Under the pieces are notes generated by a model that did not search any database, had not been told where the DNA came from, and saw only the letters and a list, made by a program, of their open reading frames with translations. A DNA stretch of 64,000 nucleotides from Epicoccum nigrum. Its lineage: Eukaryota > Ascomycota > Dothideomycetes > Pleosporales > Didymellaceae. Both the position numbers and the translations under genes were made by a program. Position 1 is the stretch's first letter. Each line of letters begins with the position of its first letter. Shown in pieces: positions 9,587 through 20,989 of this stretch. The stretch lies in the NCBI GenBank assembly GCA_002116315.1, contig KZ107838.1, positions 2,100,576-2,164,575 of the forward strand, read 5' to 3'.

Positions 9587-10840
9587 ATGGCTTCACCAGC
9601 AGTTGCCTCCGCGCTCCAGGATGTCCAGGCCGCCCCGACCGCCAGCAAGCCCGCACAGTACACATCAATCCTTGGACAGATTGTTGCCTCGACAGACAAC
9701 CTCGCCGAGAATCTCAACGCATACGCACGAACCCTCCTGGACGATTCCATAGGCATAGTCCAGCTGCGACCGCTCCTCGCCGCCTTCGCAGACGCTTTCC
9801 GCAATGTCAAGGATCCAGATATCAAGATCGAGGTGGGCGAGAAGGTTGTGTCGCTGCTGCAGTCAAAGGGCGCTGGGCAGTATGAAGAGCAGGACACATC
9901 GATCAAAGAGGGGCTTGCGGAAGCATACGAGGCCAACGAAGACTTCAGAAGGTCAGCGCAGATCCTGGCGTCAATCAACTTGGAGTCAACGCAGAAGTCA
10001 ATTTCAGCCGACGACAAAGCAAGAGTATGGATCCGAATTGTGCGCTGCTATCTTGAAGAGGACGACCCTACCAGCGCCTTCACGCACTTGAACAAGGTCA
10101 AGAACATCATCTTCAACGTCACGGACAAGGAGACAAAAATGCACTTTCAGCTCAGCCAAGCCCGCATCTATGACGCTCAGCGCTCTTTCCTCGATGCGGC
10201 AGCCGCATACTATGCCATGAGCCAGGAGTCATCAGTAGACGAAGATGATCGCGTCGCGGCGTTGGGAGCTGCCATCATCTGCACAGTCCTGGCGCCCGCT
10301 GGACCACAGCGCGGGAGAATGTTGGCCAGGCTTTACAAAGATGAACGGGCCAGCTCACTCGACGACTACCCTATTCTCGAGAAAATCTTCCTCGATCGTC
10401 TCCTATCACCTGCAGAAATCAAGACCTTTGCTAAGAAGTTGCAACCACATCAGCTCGCCAAGACTTCAGACGGATCGACGGTGCTTGACAAGGCTGTTCT
10501 CGAACACAACTTGCTCGGTGCATCAAAGCTGTACAACAATATCGGTTTCGACCAACTGGGAGAGCTATTGGGTATTGACGCCGAGAAGGCAGAGGACTAC
10601 GCAGCCAAGATGTTAGAGCAGGGTCGTCTTTCTGGGCACATTGACCAGATTGACCGACTAATCTTCTTCGAGGGCGAGGCGAGCGGCGAGCGAAAGACAG
10701 GGCACGCAGAGCGCGTGGTGGGCAAGGAGTTGAGGAAGTGGGACGCGAACGTAATGGGCCTTGCTGAAGAAGTAGAGAAGGTGACGACGATGATCCAGAA
10801 CCAGTACCCTGAATTCTACGCCTCGCAAGCGGTAGCTTGA
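9587..10840 (+). CDS. csn4: COP9 signalosome subunit 4
   Basis: CSN4 is a PCI-domain subunit of the COP9 signalosome, which removes NEDD8 from cullins and in moulds controls development and light response. The frame is one 417-aa exon, a normal length. The N-terminal half is helical-repeat sequence (EQDTSIKEGLAEAYEANEDF, LASINLESTQKSISADDKAR). The PCI domain covers roughly residues 200-370 (FDQLGELLGIDAEKAEDYAA, MLEQGRLSGHIDQIDRLIFF). The tail (EEVEKVTTMIQNQYPEFYA) is the usual C-terminal helix. The start codon at 9587 fits the family N-terminus. Confidence 0.93.
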   Translation: MASPAVASALQDVQAAPTASKPAQYTSILGQIVASTDNLAENLNAYARTLLDDSIGIVQLRPLLAAFADAFRNVKDPDIKIEVGEKVVSLLQSKGAGQYEEQDTSIKEGLAEAYEANEDFRRSAQILASINLESTQKSISADDKARVWIRIVRCYLEEDDPTSAFTHLNKVKNIIFNVTDKETKMHFQLSQARIYDAQRSFLDAAAAYYAMSQESSVDEDDRVAALGAAIICTVLAPAGPQRGRMLARLYKDERASSLDDYPILEKIFLDRLLSPAEIKTFAKKLQPHQLAKTSDGSTVLDKAVLEHNLLGASKLYNNIGFDQLGELLGIDAEKAEDYAAKMLEQGRLSGHIDQIDRLIFFEGEASGERKTGHAERVVGKELRKWDANVMGLAEEVEKVTTMIQNQYPEFYASQAVA

Positions 10841-11424
10841 GACCAGCTTCAGGGTGAGCAAACAAAATTTACAGCACCACCACGCTAAGCCAGCAATACC
10901 AAATGCGGAGTGAGTATGACAACGGTGTGGAAATCGACATCCCGCCCGCGAGTGTACTGGCCAGGGAGGCAGTGCAAGTAAGGAGGCGTTGGCCTTGCGG
11001 ACGACAGATATGATAAGGATGAAGCCACGACCAGATTTGAGCATCGTACATACTACTTTTCTATGCTCACACTGTGCATCATGGTCAGCTTCATTTTTTA
11101 TTTTTATTTTGAAAAAAACCGCGCCACCTCGAAGCAGTTCGAAGCCATGAGCTCTGATCTCGACTTTCGAGTTCACTTCGAGGTTCCCAAACTTTCGTGG
11201 CCGAAAAAATGGATATGTTTGAGGCATGCACCCTCATCTCCCCCTTACATGCCGTCGTTGACAAGCACCACAAGACTACAAATAAGCATCTTACTCTTCT
11301 GTAGAATGGAGCCTCATGTCTTGTGGAACGATGCAAATTAGAGCCCTTATGTCTCCGCCACAGCACGCCGCGGGGCGTGCCTTAACGCTCATCCCCTACT
11401 CGTTCCCTCTGTTTCTCACAAGAG
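10841..11424. other. Intergenic, no feature seen
   Basis: This holds the csn4 3' region and the promoter of the GT34 gene. An AT-rich patch (about 11093-11120) is the only compositional feature. Confidence 0.5.
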
Positions 11425-12564
11425 ATGACACCACTGTCCCCTAGTGTACTCAGACGGCTATATCTGAAGATTTTCATTGGAATTGTCCTGTTCATCACTG
11501 CTCTTCAAGTTGCCAACTTGAAGCAGTCTTCACTACAGTCTGCTGAGCGCTTCCACCGAATCGCTAGCTCCTGGTCTATACCGTTTCCTCGACTGCGGCC
11601 GCTTCTTACCCCTCAATTCACTTCTTACGGGAGTACACAGTGCATCCCGCCCGTCTCACCAGAGCTCCTGAAGAGGTCTGTAGAGAAACACGCAACATGC
11701 GCGAAGTACTCGCCTTTCTCCCTTCCACGACACCGCTGGGCAACAGTCACCGCGTTCTTCGGTGGTCTCGAGGCCAACGAACACTACACCAAGGCCTTGA
11801 CTACTCATCTTGAGCACGCTCTGGTGCACGGCTCGGAAGTGCACGTCCTCTGTGACAAGATGATTGACGGCCTCTGGAACAAACCTGCGTTCATCCTCGA
11901 TGTACTGTTGAGAGAGATGCTCAAGCCAGAAAGTAAGCGGCTGGAGTGGCTTATATGGATCGACGGCGACTCACTGATCCTCGACCAATGCCGACCCGCC
12001 ACTTCGTTCCTACCCTCCACCTTGCCCTCGAAACCGCTCTTGAACCGGTGGCGCAGAGACGAGATCACCATGGGCGAAGCACTATTTTCAGAAATAAACC
12101 TAATCGCCACACAAGACCCCAACGGGCTCAACAATGGCATCTTCCTCCTGCGCGTCTCCCAATGGGCCGTATCACTCTTCACCGCCATTCTCGCTTACCG
12201 CCACTACAACCCCGACATCTACCTCCGCTTCAGCGATCAATCGGCCATGGAGCTCCTGCTTGCGGACGACAAGTTCAAGCACCAGGTGCAGTATGTGCCG
12301 CAGCACTGGTTCAACGCGTTTCCGAAAGGCGAGCCGCAGGACTTTCTGCAGAGGAATGGGACCGAGCTTAAGGCTTTGGAGGATATGCAGGTTAGGAAGG
12401 GGGATTGGTTAGTGCATATGGCGGGCCATCATTATAAGGATCAGGCGTTGAATGGATGGTATGATATGCTGGAGGGGATGGAGGATGTGTGGGAGAGTGG
12501 GGATCTGCAGAGGGACCTTGATGGAGAGGTGAGAAGGTGGTGGGAGGGGAAGGGGTATGAGTAG
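11425..12564 (+). CDS. Glycosyltransferase family 34 (alpha-1,2-galactosyl/mannosyltransferase-like), type II Golgi protein
   Basis: The 379-aa protein has a short cytosolic tail, one membrane anchor (residues 11-30, RLYLKIFIGIVLFITALQVA) and a lumenal catalytic domain, the layout of a Golgi type II enzyme. The DxD metal/sugar-nucleotide motif is WIDGDSLIL (D180-D182). Other GT34 landmarks are NNGIFLLRVSQWA, FSDQSAMELLL, YVPQHWFNAFP and the late histidine block DWLVHMAGHHYKD. S. pombe Gma12/Gmh3 and yeast Mnn10/Mnn11 share this fold. I infer N- or O-glycan outer-chain elongation. Donor and linkage cannot be read from sequence. It is a single exon. Confidence 0.85.
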   Translation: MTPLSPSVLRRLYLKIFIGIVLFITALQVANLKQSSLQSAERFHRIASSWSIPFPRLRPLLTPQFTSYGSTQCIPPVSPELLKRSVEKHATCAKYSPFSLPRHRWATVTAFFGGLEANEHYTKALTTHLEHALVHGSEVHVLCDKMIDGLWNKPAFILDVLLREMLKPESKRLEWLIWIDGDSLILDQCRPATSFLPSTLPSKPLLNRWRRDEITMGEALFSEINLIATQDPNGLNNGIFLLRVSQWAVSLFTAILAYRHYNPDIYLRFSDQSAMELLLADDKFKHQVQYVPQHWFNAFPKGEPQDFLQRNGTELKALEDMQVRKGDWLVHMAGHHYKDQALNGWYDMLEGMEDVWESGDLQRDLDGEVRRWWEGKGYE

Positions 12565-13508
12565 TGATTTCTGAGGGTAACAATGCGGGTTCGACTGCAT
12601 GATTGCGCGGGTATGGTATTGTGAGGGTGCTGACTGATGGACTGTCGAAATGGAGGCGGCGATGTGGGAAGCACTAATGGAATTGTAATCGCGCCCTCTC
12701 AGGCTCTCAGTCATATGAGATCCCAGTTGCACGCCTCCAGATGCACTTCCTCCGAAATTGATGCCAGCAGCTTCGTTTGGCCCTTGCGTAACGTGCATTC
12801 CATTGTCCACCAAGGGATGTGCGGTCGATCACGAAATCGAGATGACAGCATTGTGGCCTCACTGCGGCGCCAGAAATGAGCTGCAAATCTCAACACACGC
12901 CGAATCTACTTGTTGTCTCGCAGCTGCATGGTATCTAAGCTCGACCATACAATAGCTGCCGCGTCTTCGAACAGGCTTGGACTGACCTTCTTCCAGACCA
13001 AGCAAGGTACCCGGTATTAAGGGATCGACAATTGATCACACCGTCCCCTGCGTCCATAACCTGCGAGAATCCTGAGCTGTGGCATTGAGCTACCTATTGT
13101 TATACCACATTCCGTACCTTCCGTGTATTGGTGAAAAGTCATGATACTTCTTGTTGGTCTTGGTTCTATCATTCGAAGGTACGTTGCTGTCCGCTACGAT
13201 CACTTGGGAGCTAGGTCTCTAGCGGAAGGGAATAAGGAAATCCTGAAGATGGCAAACATCAGGTGCGCTAATTTGAACTATTGCAAGACATTGTTGTCTA
13301 TAGGTGGCAGTATCAGGAGAATATTTTGCGAGATGTTGGCGTTGTGTATACTTATCATTTATCATGTTGTCTTCACTCACAACACGCGACACTGTTTAAC
13401 TCCCGAGCCGCACAACGCACAAATCTCGAGCCTGATTACTACACATTAAAGCTCACTTCGCGATTCAAACTATTCATTTCATTCAATCTATCATTCCACC
13501 CCTTCAAC
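12565..13508. other. Intergenic, no feature seen
   Basis: 944 bp with scattered short frames and no conserved content that I recognise. The last 100 bp are the probable leader of the next gene. Confidence 0.5.
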
Positions 13509-14822
13509 ATGGCACTGAAAGCTGATAGCTCTGCCGGCCCTCACACAAGCCAACCTAGTAAAGACGATAGCTCCTTGTCGAGTGACTCCTCGAGCGGCGG
13601 GATCGGCATCGGGTCCACTGAGCAAGAAGACCAGTCCTCCGCTGTTCCAACTGGAATTATCTATGACTACCTCTCACCGGAAGTTTTATGTGGAAGGGCA
13701 GAGCAGCTTCTTGTAGATCTGTTGCCTGGAATAGAAAGCTCAGAGGACTTTCAGGTTGAGTACATTGGCATGGGTTCGTACCACAAGGTTGTTGGTTTCA
13801 AAGTCCCTATGCCAAAGGCCGCCACGGACGACACTGACAAGCCCTTGTTCGAAGGCGGAGAGTATGTAATTCGTATCGAGCGTGAGGATCGCACCAATCA
13901 GGTGAACATGGAGCGCGACGTTGCCATTCTGAACGGTCTTGCAGGCAAGATTGACATCCCCATTCCACGTGTTCTAATGTTTGATTTAGGAAAGACGAAT
14001 CCCCTCAACGCTGCTTACACAATCGCGACACGTCTTCCCGGTATCACACTGGAGACTTTCGCCGAAGACGAGTGGCTGACTACGGAGCAATACTGCTGCA
14101 TAGTTGAAAATGTTACCTCCATTGTGGAGCGGCTCGCATCCATCACCGCCCCGTACCCAGGGCTGATCACCTCATCTCACAGCGATGGTATAGACCAGAG
14201 CATCTGCCCAAGTGGTATTCCGATGGTCATGTTCGACCTCCCGTTCGACACCCTTCCCCTAACCACTCTCGCAAACCCCACACCGCTGACCTTCATGCTA
14301 GCGCTAGTAGACCTCTGGACCACCTACGAGGCCGCCGACCTCCCCAGCGAAGACGGCAACTTCGCCTCCTGGATGAAGATCAAAGCCATCATCCACGCCC
14401 TCTCGCACCACGATATCCTGGGCTCCACATTCCACCTCGTCCACGGCGACCTAGCGCCACGCAACATCCTCGGCCACGTCGTTGACGATTCCACCATCAA
14501 CATCACGGGCGTCGTGGACTGGGATTTCGCCTCTTTCGCGCCCCCCTTCTGTACGTATCGCGCCCCTCTGTGCATGTGGACTGGCGGGGAAGATGACGCG
14601 AATGAGTGGTGTGAGCCGGAGGTGCTAGATGCGTTCAAGGCTGTGGCGTCGCCTGTGTACTTAAAGTATGTGTTCTCTGAGGAGGTGGCGATTGCACGGA
14701 AGGTCTGGGCTGTGCTACGGGAGGGTATGGTGGGGGAGTATCGTAGGACCTTTGCAAAGATGGTTTTTCAGGATTGGGATGAATTCCTACTTAAGGGTCG
14801 GGTTGTGGATGCTACTTCATGA
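13509..14822 (+). CDS. APH-family (aminoglycoside phosphotransferase-like) kinase
   Basis: The 437-aa protein starts with a Ser/Asp-rich, probably disordered, N-terminus, followed by a protein-kinase-like fold. YIGMGSYHKVVGFKV is the glycine loop, and EYVIRIEREDRT supplies the expected ATP-binding position. The catalytic loop is LVHGDLAPRNIL (His near residue 312, catalytic Asp 314). The metal-binding motif is VVDWDFA (Asp near 337). Fungal genomes carry many such APH-domain proteins of unknown substrate, acting on small molecules rather than proteins. The start at 13509 (MALKADSS) is chosen because upstream in-frame codons look like leader sequence. Confidence 0.85.
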   Translation: MALKADSSAGPHTSQPSKDDSSLSSDSSSGGIGIGSTEQEDQSSAVPTGIIYDYLSPEVLCGRAEQLLVDLLPGIESSEDFQVEYIGMGSYHKVVGFKVPMPKAATDDTDKPLFEGGEYVIRIEREDRTNQVNMERDVAILNGLAGKIDIPIPRVLMFDLGKTNPLNAAYTIATRLPGITLETFAEDEWLTTEQYCCIVENVTSIVERLASITAPYPGLITSSHSDGIDQSICPSGIPMVMFDLPFDTLPLTTLANPTPLTFMLALVDLWTTYEAADLPSEDGNFASWMKIKAIIHALSHHDILGSTFHLVHGDLAPRNILGHVVDDSTINITGVVDWDFASFAPPFCTYRAPLCMWTGGEDDANEWCEPEVLDAFKAVASPVYLKYVFSEEVAIARKVWAVLREGMVGEYRRTFAKMVFQDWDEFLLKGRVVDATS

Positions 14823-14994
14823 GGTGTGGTGTTGCACCTGGTAGATTCCCCGATCGAGCGTTTCGGCACTGACTAACACTGTTGTATATGAACTTTCCTT
14901 TGTTGAGGTAGCAATATATCAGGATACTCATGTTGTACCATATTGATTCACGTGACCATGCCAGTATCATTGTGTAGGCGTAAGAACCAGCAAA

Positions 14995-16671
14995 CTACCT
15001 GACCCTCTCCCCCTCCACCCCAAACGCCCCCACCTCTACCACCTTCTTCTCATCCCTCACCGGGAACACCTTCACCGCCTCATTCGCCCTGACAATAGCC
15101 TCTCTTGCCCCTTCCCACGTCCTCCTCTTCCCAGTCTCAAAGAACCGAAACGCATGCGCCGTCTCCACCCCATTATTCATCAACCACGACATCTTCGGCT
15201 CTCTGAGGAAAAACTTCCACCCCTTCCAGCCCCAGCCCAGATTCTCCATGCCCGTGCCCGCGGCGTCGTGCAGGAACTGCTGGAACTCCCAGGTGCGCAC
15301 GGCGGAGGGTTGGAAGCCCGTGGGTTCCTGCCGGTGGCGGTGGGCGAGCCAGGCGTGGTGTGCGTCGATCCAGTTGTTCATGGCGGATTGTGGAGGGAGC
15401 GGATGCGTGTGGCGGAAGATGTTGGAGACGGCCATGGACTGCACGTCGTTGAAGCTGAAGCCGTTGTTCTTGCCGTAGGCGGAGTGGCATAGGAGGGCCA
15501 TGGAGTCGGCGTATTGAGGGGGGAAGATGTTCATCCAGAGCCGGACGAGGTCGGGGCCGGTGTAGTTAGGTGGACGGCTCTGTTCGAGAAATGGCACAAC
15601 GTCGAAATTGGCCGTGTACCCTGTTGCACATATGACAGCGCCGATGTCTTCGAGCGTTGTTCCGTCGTTCAGCTCGAGCGAGCTTGAGCCGGTGAAGCGC
15701 TTGATGCCGTGTACAGAGGTGATCTTTCCTTCTTGTAATAGGGGGACCAGGCTGTTTGTTGCCCCAGGCTGTGTATGTGTGATTGAATGAGAGGGCAGTA
15801 TGCGCCACTCCGGGTCAAGTTTTCCCCAGTGACTACGCATCACAAATTGCAAGGCGGTATCTGTGCTCCACTTGTAGAACCTCGGCAGATAGCGCTGTAG
15901 GAAGGCACTGATCTGCCTGCGTCGCCAGGTAATCATAAGATCCCCAGGTACACCTTTACGCCACGTAGGCAGAACATAGCCCCCTCGTCGATGCGACATG
16001 TACACTCTCGATGCAACAGGCACGACACAGTTGATTATGTCGGACGCACTGCTGGACATGCCAATAACCACAACGTTCTTCCCCTCCAGACCCTTGGGCG
16101 ATCTGAACTGCTGTCCATGTATGAGCTGGCCCTCGAACAACTCCGCCCCTTCAAACACCGGCATAACCGGTTGGGTCTGGTACCCATGGCAGAAAACGAC
16201 TTTGTCAAATTGATGTGACTGCTGCTCACCATTTACCAGCATCTCGAGGTTCCATTTAGTATCATCTTTAGTCCGTACAGCGCGTTGCACCGAAGCGCCG
16301 AAGATAATATCCCGATGCAGATCGAAGTGCTTCGCATACAAGTCAATATACTCCTGGAACTCGGCTGTCGACAGATGACTCGGGTACTTGTCCGGCATGG
16401 GGAAGTCTGTCATGCCGCATGTATACTTGCTGATGAGCGCTCTGGTCGATGGCAGCGCTGAGGTCATGCTGGGGTCGTCGGTGTAGGCCCAAAGGCCGCC
16501 GACTTGCTGGCGGCGCTCATAGCAGGTAACCTTGAAGCCATCTTCTCGTAGAGTCTTTAGCATAGATACTCCACAAGTGCCTGTCTAATTGTCAGTCACA
16601 CATTGATATCACGCATCGAAGGTCTTGCCTGCTCCGATCACCGCAACGGTACCCAGCGTGGACTGGCTCAT
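14995..16671 (-). CDS. Flavin-containing monooxygenase with a GC-AG intron
   Basis: This is an FAD- and NADPH-dependent monooxygenase of 542 aa. Exon 1 (16629-16671) encodes the FAD-binding GxGxxG motif as VAVIGAG|TCG, split by a 48-bp intron (16581-16628) whose donor is GCAAGA rather than GT. The alternative GT inside gives the wrong phase, so the GC donor is required. Exon 2 has CYERRQQVGGLWAY and the family signature variant FEGQLIHGQQF (FxGxxxHxxxF). It continues with the NADPH-site region VVVIGMSSSASD and the C-terminal ICATGY. No membrane tail is obvious. The substrate is unknown. It lies tail-to-tail with the APH kinase and next to an asparagine-synthetase paralogue. Confidence 0.9.
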
Positions 16672-17087
16672 CATAGATATCTTGCGCGCGCCTGTTGTAC
16701 GCAGCATTTGTGTATCCGGTTTCGAAGTTTTGCACCATTTCCACTACTTAAGAAACGGCTACTCCGTATATCGTTGCTCTCATAATCACACTAGTGGCTG
16801 ACGTGAGACCTCATTACCGCCTCAAGATCAGCGATACTAGGGGGCCTGATCCAACCATGGCTATACAATCCCAGAAAGTAACTTGATCATATTTCTACGC
16901 GAGCGACGATCAGTGAGGCTTCATTAGTCTGGGACACGAGGATAGTGAACATCCGAATGACAATGAAAGACGCGCAACGACTAGGAAGGCAATGGTGTGG
17001 TATAATTCCATGTTTCTGCGTGGAAAGACTAAATGCATGACAATCGCCAATCATCGTCCTCCGGAGCGAGACCTACCACGCTTAGGC
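16672..17087. other. Intergenic, no feature seen
   Basis: 416 bp between the FMO start and the stop of the asparagine-synthetase gene. No gene or RNA is visible. Confidence 0.5.
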
Positions 17088-19365
17088 TCAAGGACGCTCC
17101 ACTAGCTGTGGACCCGCTTTCTTGATTTGGAAACGTTCACCAATGACGACCCACTGAGCGACAGTAAATGCAAAGCGCATGGCGTTCGCGTCTTTCATTC
17201 TGAAAGCCTTATCAACAAGACCTTTGGTCTTCTCCCACGAAACGAAGCCGAGTCGTTCCACCCTATCTCTGGTGAGCAAGCCGGCGAGTAGCTTCTGCAG
17301 AGGACCGTTCTCCGGATACGTGGTTGGGGCGGAATATGGCTATCGTTGTCAGTTTGACTGAGGTGTTTGAAAACCATTGGATATGTATCACTTACGTGCT
17401 TCTTTCTCTTGTACAGCTCGTCCGTAATGAAGGGTCTGCTCGCTTCGCGCAGGATCCACTTCTCAACAAACCTCTCCTCTTCCGAGCTCCATCTGATCTT
17501 GACGCTTGGGGGGAGCCCATTGACGTACTCAGTCAGGTGGTGATCAAGGAAAGGCGTCCGAGCTTCGATCGAATGCGCCATCTCCGTCCTGTCGCCCAGG
17601 CATGACAGGAAGATGTTGGATAGATGACCCTTCTGCCATACATATAGCGCTGTATGAAGTGGGTGCCACTTTTCCATCATCTCATCTCTGACAAGGCCGT
17701 CTACTGAGTTTACAATAGTCAGCTGCGGATCGCACGCACCGAATTCCTTGGTCCAATCCGCGAACAAAGTCTCAGCGGAGAAAGCTGCCATAGAAGACAC
17801 AGTAGTGATATCGTTGAGCATGCGTCGAGGTATCGATGGTCCACGATTGGCGCCATCAGCACCGATGGACTCGTAGTATGCGCTGGCCTCTTCATCGGTT
17901 TTTACGCACTGTTCTTTACGCACGTCTTCTGGTAGAGGATTCGACGGGTATGACGCGTCTGGTTCGCGGAGGTAGTCAGGAAGGTACATCGGGTAGCCAC
18001 CGAACTGTTCATCGGCGCCTTCGCCGGTCAAGACTACCTTGAACCCGAGCTCTTGAGGCACTTCAGAAAGTGCGTATTTTCCAACGTAGTTGAGATCTGG
18101 GTTGTGGTGCTCGCAGTGCCAGGTCGCATCTTCGAAGCGAGCCGCAAGCTCAGCTTCGTTCATGTGCTTCTTGTAATACTTGACACCGAGATGATTGGCG
18201 GTACGATTTGCAATTGCAGATTCGTCAAAGCCGCTGTCTTCGTCGAAGGCGATGCTGAAGCAGCTGACACGCTCGGTCTCCTTGTCGTTGCCCATACGCT
18301 CGCCTTGTTCTTTCACAAGATGCGTGACCATACCCGCGATGACTGATGAGTCAATACCGCCACTCAGATAGACTCCAACTGGGACATCGGCTCGGAGACG
18401 CACGCGAATCGCTTCCAGCATCTGTTCTCTGACGCCGTCGATCATCTCTTTGTCGGAGCGCGGCTCTTTCAATGTCTGAGACTGCATTAGTGGTTGACAC
18501 AACGAACTCGATGCAACACTTTGACCTTTATAGGATATTTTATATCCCAGTATGGCCGTGACTCGACGTTGTCGAAGGATTGGCAGGTAATGTAGTGACC
18601 TGGGCGAACCTGGAAATATCAGTGCCACAGTCCATCCGCAAGCTGCCATGTTTTTACTTTTCGAACGCCCTTGAAGATGGTACGAGCATCGTGGTTCCAT
18701 CCCGCCTCTTTCAAGCTCGCAACATCCCACTCAGGCTTCCAACCTAGCGGCAAGAAGGCTTTGGCTTCTGCAGCAACCAAGAGTTTATTGTCAACAAAAG
18801 TGTAAAACAACGGCTTGATACCGTAGCGATCCCTCGCCGCGATGAAAAGCTTTGCGCGAGCATCGTAGATGCAGAGTGCAAATTCTCCTCGAAGCTTGCC
18901 CAAGAATGATATACCATAGTATTTGTACAGCGCAATCACAATCTCACAATCGCTACGGCTCTTGAATTTGTAGTCACTTTTATGGGCGAGTGATGCACGG
19001 ATAGCCTCATGGTCGTACAGCTCGCCATTGACAACTGCATGAATGTCGCCCTTATCGTCGTGGAACGGCTGAGCACCGTCGGGGGAGAGGTCATTTATGG
19101 CCAGTCTAACATGTCCAAAAGCTGTACAAGGTGTCAGTTACTGTAACAGAATGCGACTGCTTGTATTGCAAGCTTTGGCAAATAAGGACAGAGTACCAAC
19201 TTTGTTGTCAGGGCTGATCCATTGACCTCTTGAGTCGGGACCGCGATGCTTGATTAGCTCAAGGCTATCGTCCAACTGCTTGGCCAAGGTTGTCGGTTCG
19301 CCGAGGCAGTCGGCAGCGTGCCCCTCCGAGCGATCAAGGCTGATAATGCAACTAATACCACACAT
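17088..19365 (-). CDS. Asparagine synthetase B-type, glutamine-hydrolysing
   Basis: Glutamine-dependent asparagine synthetases convert aspartate, glutamine and ATP to asparagine. The gene has five exons (19197-19365, 18658-19121, 18526-18609, 17396-18481, 17088-17339), all GT-AG and in phase, giving 684 aa. Met is followed by Cys2, the class II glutaminase nucleophile (MCGISC). Next come KHRGPDSRGQW, RLAINDLSPDGAQPF and VVNGELYDHEAIR. The synthetase half has the PP-loop SGGIDSS (about 279-285), VVLTGEGADEQFGGYPMY and ARTPFLDHHLTEYVN. The bacterial-like glutaminase sequence and 684-aa length differ from the standard ~570-aa fungal Asn2, so this is a divergent paralogue. It could act on a special substrate. 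Confidence 0.9.
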
Positions 19366-20315
19366 GATGGCGAGCGAATGAGTGGAACAGATAGTAATCC
19401 TTCAGGAGCCGTTCTGCATGTTTAACCGTGAAAGATCGGCCCCTACGTGAAGATGCACGAGTGACGCGACCAAGACTAGTGACGTATTTGAGATAAGATA
19501 AGGACTGGCTTGTACGGATCTGGCTTGGGGTTGATGCTAGCGTTGGGCCTATCCATTGCTGTAATGCGAGCCTTGTTTCCTATCATCAATGTCTCGTCTT
19601 TCCAATCTGATATGACAAACTGAAACTCCTTTGAGAGAGACTTGAGTGGAAAGAAACGAAGTTGCGACTGGAAAGCGGCGGATATTAGCGGTCGGTGTCA
19701 TATGAGCCGTCCTGAACCTACATTGCGCCCACAATTCAAGGAAAAAGCGCTTTCATCTGGAGGACAACAGCTCACATGGCCATGACCTAGCGCAACTATC
19801 ACACGGCTCTACCCGTCGGGCTGGAACTCACAAATAATGCTTACGCACTGTGAGATCTGGTCTATGTACCTTGCGGCTTGATCATGGCACGTCACTGATT
19901 GAACACTCATGGACTGCGACAGTCAAGAAGATGGGATGATCCGCATGAATGGGGCTGAAAGCGCTTTGAGCAGTGATTGAACCTCTCACCAAGAGCGCAA
20001 ACAACCAATACAAGCCTGAACACATATGAAAACTTGGGCGGATAAAAAATTGTCGCAAAATAGATTACTTCGATACACCGTCCATAACCAGCGTACTATA
20101 CAAAAGGGACCTAGAGATCATAGTCCGAAGCGCTACAGATGCGATTTTCGGTCAAAACTGCCATGCGGAGGCGTCCTTAATGTACTCATCGTAAGGGATA
20201 TCGAACTATCTATTAGCTGGTTCCTGCCGAAGTTTCCCTCAGGATAGCAGTAGCGTTTTCAGTTTTATGAGGTAAAGCGAAGTCCGTATCGTAGTCTCCA
20301 TCTAGAAGCATGAAC
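19366..20315. other. Intergenic, no feature seen
   Basis: 950 bp upstream of the asparagine-synthetase start. Only short non-conserved frames occur. Confidence 0.5.
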
Positions 20316-20989
20316 TCAATCTGAGTTGCAAGTGCCTCCGTCCCCTTCAGACCCTAAATCCTTTAGATGAACAATCAGAATATCTATCTCCAGATCCTCG
20401 TTACCCGCTGGTTCTCTGATCACGCCCTTGATATATTCAGGCTTCATATAGCAACCACAGGCACTGTGCGGAGGATGGGTGCAACACATCCGTACGCGTT
20501 TGAAACTCGGTAAGGCGCTCAGGAATGTGTCCCTCGCAGGGTGTTTGTCGACTTCTGGCGCAGAAATGGCAGCCATCTGAGTAGGAAGTAATAGTCATTT
20601 TTATGAAAAAGTTTTCCAAAGCAAGTCTGGGAACGCATACTTGAAATCATTGACTTTGAATGGTAACAATCTAGCTTCGCTGTAGATTTGTCGGCATGTT
20701 GTCAAGAATCTCAAGTCAGACGGCATGATATTCGATCTCGGTTCCGTTCTGGGACGAGAATGTCTTGGTAACACGTATCGTTCAGTGCGGTAGGGAGAAA
20801 AATCAGTTCCTGTAGTACGAGGCCTGAAGAAGACTGATATCCATATCATATCACGCGGTTCTGCTGGAAGGCGCAACAGTGGCGACGCGTTGCTGTTTCG
20901 CGTTGCGCTGACGGATTAGCGTTCCTCAACCATTCAATCAAAAATACTCACATAGGCGCCTGGTATGCACTCGACGTCGGATCTAGCAT
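20316..20989 (-). CDS. 2EXR/F-box-like hypothetical protein (structure uncertain, possibly broken)
   Basis: A 38-nt first exon (20952-20989, MLDPTSSAYQAP) joins across a GTGAGT...GTCAG intron to a frame reading SPLLRLPAEPRDMIW. It continues to LRFLTTCRQIYSEARLLPFK. Both pieces match the LPAEIRNxIY and TCRQIxxEaxxLPF blocks of fungal 2EXR (F-box-like) proteins. That frame meets a stop at 20601. A further open segment (20316-20576, MAAISAPEV, FLSALPSFKRVRMCC) has the right character for the C-terminal part. The intron joining them is unclear: the best donor, GTATGC, shifts the frame, while GTCAAT keeps it but is weak. Either a poor intron or a decayed gene fits. The function is unknown. Confidence 0.4.
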
